Positions 58,272-62,842 of a stretch of 62,842 nt of DNA are shown one piece after another (position 1 is the stretch's first letter; each line of letters starts with the position of its first letter). Made by a program: the position numbers and the translations under genes. Under the pieces are notes generated by a model. The model made no database searches, had not been told where the DNA came from, and saw only the letters and a program-made list of their open reading frames with translations. The DNA lies in contig JAIOIW010000026.1 in assembly GCA_019912385.1 (NCBI GenBank), positions 1-62,842 on the forward strand, in the 5' to 3' direction. Source of the stretch: Notoacmeibacter sp. GTDB taxonomy: Bacteria; Pseudomonadota; Alphaproteobacteria; Rhizobiales; Rhizobiaceae.

Positions 58272-60038
58272 ATGGGTGCTCTCATCATCAATATCGATGA
58301 TATGCTGAATATGGACGACGTTCCTGACGGAGTGGTGGTGTGCGACAAGGGTGGCGAAATCAGAGCCGCAAACGCTTCGTTTCTTGAAATGTTCGGATAC
58401 CGGGATGACGAACTTATCGGTCAGAAAATCGAAATCCTGATACCAAGCCGGTACTCGGAACATTCGAAACTGCGCGAACGCTACCTGGACAAACCGGTCA
58501 AGCGCCCCATGGGAATGGTCCAGCAGATCTTCGGCGTCCGCAAGGACGGGACTGAAATCCCGATCGACATTTCCCTCAAGCCTGCCGCCTCGGGAGACCA
58601 TGTCGTCTGCTTTGCGCGTGACATTTCCGAGCATGTCGCGCTTACCGACAAGATCCGGAAGATCGCCTATTTCGATCCGGTCACGAAAGCGCTCAACAGG
58701 CGGGCGTTCAATGACGATCTGAAAGCATCGACCTGCGAAGTCGATGCGTGCTCGAAAGGGATCTGCGTAGCGCTCTTCGACGTCGACCATTTCAAGGACG
58801 TCAACGACACGCTCGGGCATTCCGTCGGAGACGAACTGCTCGCCGCATTCTGCGACCGTATCCGGGAGGTCATGCGTGACAACATGCGCCTCTATCGCAT
58901 CGGAGGCGACGAATTCGCCCTCATCATGCCGGCCTGCCCCGGGCGCGACAAGGCGCTTGCTTTCGTCGACACGGCCATCCGGCACATTCGGAAGCCTTTC
59001 ACAATCCGCGGCTACGATATTTCGATCGGCTGCAGCGCCGGGGTCGTCAAGGCGCCGGGCGATGGCCAAAGCGCGGAAGAACTTATCAGCAATGCCGATC
59101 TTGCCCTCTATAAGGCCAAGGCCGAGCGGGGGCGCTCGGCCGCCTTTACCCAGGAGTTGAGGAATTCCGTTGAACAACGCTTTTCGCTGGCAACGGAGTT
59201 GCGGACCGCGCTGGAGGAGGGGCAGTTCCGGCTGCACTTCCAGCCGAAAATCGATATTCGGAGAGGGACTGTGGTCGGCGCCGAAGCACTTCTTCGCTGG
59301 CTTCACCCCAAGGAAGGCCTCCTGGAACCCGCCCGCTTCATTGATATCGTCGGCGAAAGCGAACTCGCCTCGGCGATCGGCCAATGGGTGATTTCCGAAG
59401 CCTGTTCGCGCGCCACGGAATGGAAAGCGGCCAGCGGGCGGTCGCTGAGCATCGCCGTCAACCTGTTCCCGCGTCAAACCAAGACCCGATCCCTGCATGA
59501 AGATGTCGAACGCAGCCTGTCGCAAAGCGGACTGGATCCGAGGTGTCTCGAACTCGAACTGACCGAAAACACCATAATCGGGTCCTCGCAGGAGTTCGTC
59601 GAAATTCTAAAGGCCTTTCGCGCAAGAGGCATCGAGATCGCCCTCGATGATTTTGGAACCGGCTACGCCTCGCTGAACAGCCTGACAAAATACCCGATCA
59701 ACACCATCAAGGTCGACAAGAGCTTCGTTCAAGGTATCGGCAAGGGTGACGGCAACCGGGCTGTCCTGAAGGCCGTGGCAACCTTGTCTCGGGAACTGGG
59801 ATTGAGATCGGTCGTCGAAGGCGTGGAAACCGCCGACCATGCGCTGCTGGTCCAGCACTATGGTTTCGATCTGGGGCAGGGTTACTTCTGGGGACCGCCG
59901 ACATCGCATTCCGAATTCATGGACCTGATCAAGCAGCCATGGGAAAACGAGCCTGGTCACGATGTCCGCGCACACGAGCCGGGATCCCGCGCGCCTTTCG
60001 AAAACATCATGAGGCGCGAATCCGCGAAATTCGCGTGA
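58272..60038 (+). CDS. PAS-GGDEF-EAL cyclic-di-GMP enzyme
   Basis: 588 residues from the ATG at 58272; a TTG directly before is possible. PAS at 10-118 (DGVVVCDKGGEIRAANASFL). GGDEF motif intact at 211-215 with FDVDHFKDVNDTLGH; no RxxD inhibitory site directly before it. EAL domain intact: AEALLRW (338-340 EAL), ELTEN, LDDFGTGYASLNSL, KVDKSFVQ and EGVET, so both synthesis and breakdown of c-di-GMP are plausible. It lies 49 nt downstream of the globin receptor on the same strand and may be co-transcribed, linking oxygen sensing to motility or attachment. Confidence 0.93.
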   Translation: MGALIINIDDMLNMDDVPDGVVVCDKGGEIRAANASFLEMFGYRDDELIGQKIEILIPSRYSEHSKLRERYLDKPVKRPMGMVQQIFGVRKDGTEIPIDISLKPAASGDHVVCFARDISEHVALTDKIRKIAYFDPVTKALNRRAFNDDLKASTCEVDACSKGICVALFDVDHFKDVNDTLGHSVGDELLAAFCDRIREVMRDNMRLYRIGGDEFALIMPACPGRDKALAFVDTAIRHIRKPFTIRGYDISIGCSAGVVKAPGDGQSAEELISNADLALYKAKAERGRSAAFTQELRNSVEQRFSLATELRTALEEGQFRLHFQPKIDIRRGTVVGAEALLRWLHPKEGLLEPARFIDIVGESELASAIGQWVISEACSRATEWKAASGRSLSIAVNLFPRQTKTRSLHEDVERSLSQSGLDPRCLELELTENTIIGSSQEFVEILKAFRARGIEIALDDFGTGYASLNSLTKYPINTIKVDKSFVQGIGKGDGNRAVLKAVATLSRELGLRSVVEGVETADHALLVQHYGFDLGQGYFWGPPTSHSEFMDLIKQPWENEPGHDVRAHEPGSRAPFENIMRRESAKFA

Positions 60039-60510
60039 ACTGCCGTATTGCCTGCGATTGCTCGGCAAAATGACTTACCGCGACAGCAAAGCCCTTGCCT
60101 GTAGTGCGGGTTCACTTGAAATCGGTGGCTCGGGCCAATCGGCCCGGCCGGCGCGGCGCTGAAGCAATGCTTCACCCGCGGCCACCCCTTTGCGGATAAA
60201 TGGGCGAAGCGGTACGGCTGCCGACGACCCAGGGTGGCGCGTGTCACGTTCCCGTGCCGGAGGGCCGGGACCCGGACCGGCGCAAGCCGCGCATTGTGCT
60301 GGACAGAGTGAAAGCCTCGCCAGATGAGTGCCGCTGGCGTGGCGGCCTCAGCCCCATTGCGCTCCATTTCGCAACCGGCAAACAGCAGGCTTGCGCGGCT
60401 CCCGCAAGACGAACGCCATATCTCACCGGCGTGATCTCCTAATTAAGATCGCCGTAATTCTTTCTATGCATGGTGCGGAACAATTTGTTTCAAATGGGAT
60501 GGGTGCGTAC
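60039..60510. other. Intergenic region without a supported gene
   Basis: 472 nt. Short frames exist on both strands but none has a ribosome site, family pattern or convincing composition. A small dyad (GGCC-AATC-GGCC) occurs near 60135. The last 80 nt before the chemoreceptor are AT-richer and probably hold its promoter. Confidence 0.6.
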
Positions 60511-62793
60511 ATGTTGGGGACGCTGTTCAAGACGGGCAGGATTGTTTCTTTTTCTTCGATCAAGGTGAAATTCGCAGGTCTCGTGGTCGGTGCTGCACTG
60601 GTCTCCTGCATGGCGGTCGGCGCACTCAGCTACCAGATCGGCAAGACCGGCCTGATCGAGGCGAGCAAGATCAGACTGGAAATGGTCGCGGGAAACCAGT
60701 CGTCCAGGCTCGAGACCCATCTGGCCCGGATGGAACAGGCGCTCGGCGAGATCTCCCAGAACAATGCCGTGGCCGAGGCGATCGACTCGGTGAAGAACCT
60801 GCTGAAGGTCGAGACGGATGAAATTCGCGCGGCCTTCCAGAAGCCGGGATCGAGCATCACGGAGCGCGCGCAGTTCGCCGGCAACGGCCTGAAACTCATG
60901 TATGCCGTACAGTATGCCAAGATCCACGGATCGTTCGTGAACACCTGGGCAAACACCGGCGCCAGCGATATCTACGCCATCGACGAGAACGGCACCGTCA
61001 CCTTCTCCACCACCAAGGGCCGCGAGCTGATCACCGACATCGCCGATCCCGGCAACGAGGTGCTGGCCGATCTGGTTGCCAGGACCGAGGCCGGCGAGCT
61101 CGACGCCGTCTACAGGACCGGCTTCCTTCCCTATGAGAGCGAGGACGGCACGATGTCGGCCTTCATCGCGCGCCCGCTGCTTTTCAACGGCTGGGGCCAG
61201 ACCACGCGCAAAGGCACCGTGGTGATCCGCATCTCGGCCGAAAAGCTCTCGGAAATCGTGGCGCCCGGCAACGCCGGCGACACGGATGGCGAAGCGTTCC
61301 TGCTGGATGACAGTGGCGCCTTCAGAACGGGAACCGCTTCATCCGCGGTTACCGCCAGGGTGCCCGCGGAACTGGTCGAAGCAGCGGCAGCCGGTTCGAC
61401 GGGCTCAAGTTTCGCCTCCACCGGCAGCCGCGAAATGTTCTATTCGTTCGTTCCGGTCAGCGTCTTCGGGCAGAAGCACCTCCTCGCGATCGGCGAACCC
61501 GGGGATGAGATCCTCGCATCGGCCAACGACCTGGCCTATCTCGCCTTCCTCACGACCATCGCCGTGGTGGCGGTCATGTGCCTTGCCGGCTACTTCGTGT
61601 CCGCCCGGATGACCAATCCGCTCATCGGCCTTGCCGCGCTGATGAATCGGCTCAACGACGGCGACAAGGAAATCGAAATCGCAGCGACCGCGCGCAAGGA
61701 CGAAATCGGCGCCATGGCGAGGGCGTTGGAATCCTTCCGGCAGAACGCGCTGGAAAAGGATCAGATGGAGGCCGAAGCGCTCAGGCGCGATCACCAGATG
61801 GGCGAAGAGCGCCGGCAGCGCGAAGCCGAGAAGGAACGCAGCGCCAAGGATCTGGAAGCGGCGGTGTCGGCGCTGGGAAGCGGTTTGACGAACCTTGCGC
61901 AGGGCCGGCTGTCGTGGCGCATCCACGAGCCTTTCGTGCCCTCGCTGGACGAGCTGCGCGTCAACTTCAACAAGTCGATGGAGCAACTCGAAGCCACGAT
62001 GCGCGCCATCAGCGGCAGCGCCGATTCCATCCGCCAGGGCTCCGGCGACCTGAAAGTCTCCTCGGAAGACCTTTCGCGGCGCACAGAACGGCAGGCCGCC
62101 GCGCTCGAGCAGACGGCCGCGGCAATCACGGAGATGAACAGTTCGGTCAAGGGTGCTCTCGAACGGTGCGAAACCGCAGTCCAGGCAACCGGCAAGACAC
62201 TTCGCGACGCGGAGAATTCGTCCAAGGTCGTGAGGGAAGCCATCGCCGCCATGGAGCGGATCGAAGAGTCATCGGGCGAAATCCGCCAGATCATCGATCT
62301 TATCGATCAGATATCGTTCCAGACGAACTTGCTGGCATTGAACGCCGGCGTCGAAGCGGCCCGCGCCGGGGAAGCCGGAAAGGGCTTTGCCGTCGTCGCT
62401 CAGGAAGTGCGGGAACTTGCACAGCGCTCGGCAAGCGCTGCCAGGAACATCAGCGAGTTGATCACCCGTTCCACCAGCGATGTCGGAAACGGCGTGGCGC
62501 TGGTCCTGAAGACCGGCGAGGGACTGGAACAGATCGAAGCCAGCGTCAACACGATCAACGAGCACATCGGTGTCGTTGCGCACAACTCGCGCGAACAGGC
62601 ACTACGCCTTGGTGAGGTCAGCACGGCTGTCGGCGAACTCGACCAGATGACGCAACAAAATGCGGCTATGGTCGAGGAGACCGCCGCGTCGACGTTCTCG
62701 CTGGCGAACGAGGCCGATGAACTCAACGAGCAGGTCGGACATTTTTCACTGGACACGCGCGATCGCAGGCCGGCAATCGGCCGGGCGGCCTAA
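60511..62793 (+). CDS. Methyl-accepting chemotaxis protein, membrane-bound
   Basis: 760 residues from the ATG at 60511; ATGs at 60499 and further upstream are alternatives without better ribosome sites. Helix 1 (FAGLVVGAALVSCMAVGALS) and helix 2 (LAYLAFLTTIAVVAVMCLAG) flank a periplasmic sensor of about 300 residues that contains a Cache-like strand (ASDIYAIDENGTVTFSTTKG). A HAMP and long coiled coil follow, then [20 protein letters not shown] and [10 protein letters not shown] in the signalling domain. No C-terminal tether pentapeptide. The ligand is unknown. Confidence 0.94.
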   Translation: MLGTLFKTGRIVSFSSIKVKFAGLVVGAALVSCMAVGALSYQIGKTGLIEASKIRLEMVAGNQSSRLETHLARMEQALGEISQNNAVAEAIDSVKNLLKVETDEIRAAFQKPGSSITERAQFAGNGLKLMYAVQYAKIHGSFVNTWANTGASDIYAIDENGTVTFSTTKGRELITDIADPGNEVLADLVARTEAGELDAVYRTGFLPYESEDGTMSAFIARPLLFNGWGQTTRKGTVVIRISAEKLSEIVAPGNAGDTDGEAFLLDDSGAFRTGTASSAVTARVPAELVEAAAAGSTGSSFASTGSREMFYSFVPVSVFGQKHLLAIGEPGDEILASANDLAYLAFLTTIAVVAVMCLAGYFVSARMTNPLIGLAALMNRLNDGDKEIEIAATARKDEIGAMARALESFRQNALEKDQMEAEALRRDHQMGEERRQREAEKERSAKDLEAAVSALGSGLTNLAQGRLSWRIHEPFVPSLDELRVNFNKSMEQLEATMRAISGSADSIRQGSGDLKVSSEDLSRRTERQAAALEQTAAAITEMNSSVKGALERCETAVQATGKTLRDAENSSKVVREAIAAMERIEESSGEIRQIIDLIDQISFQTNLLALNAGVEAARAGEAGKGFAVVAQEVRELAQRSASAARNISELITRSTSDVGNGVALVLKTGEGLEQIEASVNTINEHIGVVAHNSREQALRLGEVSTAVGELDQMTQQNAAMVEETAASTFSLANEADELNEQVGHFSLDTRDRRPAIGRAA

Positions 62794-62802
62794 CGTGAAC
62801 CG

Positions 62803-62839
62803 GGCCCGCGCCGGCAGCGAATGGCCGCCGGTGCGGGCC
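62803..62839 (+). terminator. Hairpin terminator after the last chemoreceptor
   Basis: A 13-bp stem (62803-62815 with 62827-62839, one G-T pair) with an 11-nt loop begins 9 nt after the stop codon. The window ends immediately afterwards, so the T tract cannot be seen. Confidence 0.6.
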
Positions 62840-62842
62840 GCC

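Noticed and set aside
60200-60442. Short plus-strand frame before the last chemoreceptor
   Set aside because: 80 codons, no ribosome site, no motif, and a shorter antisense frame is equally open there.
1-62842. tRNA genes, rRNA genes, insertion sequences
   Set aside because: Nothing with a cloverleaf, rRNA-like sequence or transposase motif was recognised by eye; a tRNAscan-type search would be needed to exclude a tRNA with certainty.

Overview
The window is high-GC alphaproteobacterial DNA. The host is most likely a member of the Rhizobiales (Hyphomicrobiales) near the Mesorhizobium/Brucella/Sinorhizobium group. The evidence is a flagellar cluster in the order fliF - fliH-like - motB - motC - fliK/motD - transglycosylase - ftcR - flgE - flgK - flgL - flaF - flbT - flgD - fliQ - flhA - fliR. 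MotC, FlaF/FlbT and the OmpR-type regulator FtcR are hallmarks of that group.

Positions 1 to about 34,060 are a prophage read almost entirely on the plus strand. Its left end, with any integrase and repressor, lies outside the window. Early genes come first: a DNA methyltransferase (cut by the window edge), a papain-like protein of unknown role, a zinc-finger/Toprim primase-type protein and a P4-type primase/helicase. A repeat-rich non-coding region that could be an origin follows. The head module is lambda-like: small and large terminase, portal, gpW-like joiner, S49 protease with a nested scaffold, decoration protein D and an E-type capsid. The tail module is P2-like and contractile: V, W, J, I, fibres, sheath, tube, E/E' chaperone, tape measure, U, X, D. 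A lysis cassette with endolysin, holin candidates and overlapping Rz/Rz1 closes the element. The phage is therefore a mosaic myovirus.

The most exciting system is a complete diversity-generating retroelement (DGR) inside the tail module (20,184-23,088). It has a C-type-lectin-fold fibre protein with a 3' variable repeat, a hairpin with a GATA loop just downstream, an Avd accessory protein, a template repeat and a reverse transcriptase. The order is that of Bordetella phage BPP-1. The 117-bp variable and template repeats differ at 12 positions, and all 12 are adenines in the template. The system should let the phage rewrite nine residues near the end of its receptor-binding protein. Other notable phage features are a lambda-type GGGAAAG slippery site in the E/E' gene, a YccF-family membrane protein on the opposite strand between the tail chaperone and the tape measure, and an inserted beta-rich domain in the tail sheath.

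From 34.2 to 53.4 kb the chromosome carries, on the minus strand, a LuxR-type regulator and the flagellar cluster: MS ring, export gate, hook, hook-filament junction, flagellin regulators FlaF/FlbT and stator-associated Mot proteins. From 53.5 kb to the right edge lie an L,D-transpeptidase, a CueR-like copper regulator, an MmcB-family nuclease-fold protein, a decayed fragment of an assimilatory nitrate reductase, a membrane-anchored cytochrome c, and three signalling genes: a globin-coupled chemoreceptor with a C-terminal CheR/CheB tether, a PAS-GGDEF-EAL protein and a membrane chemoreceptor.

No tRNA, rRNA, CRISPR array or insertion sequence was recognised. All calls come from reading the sequence; no database search was possible.
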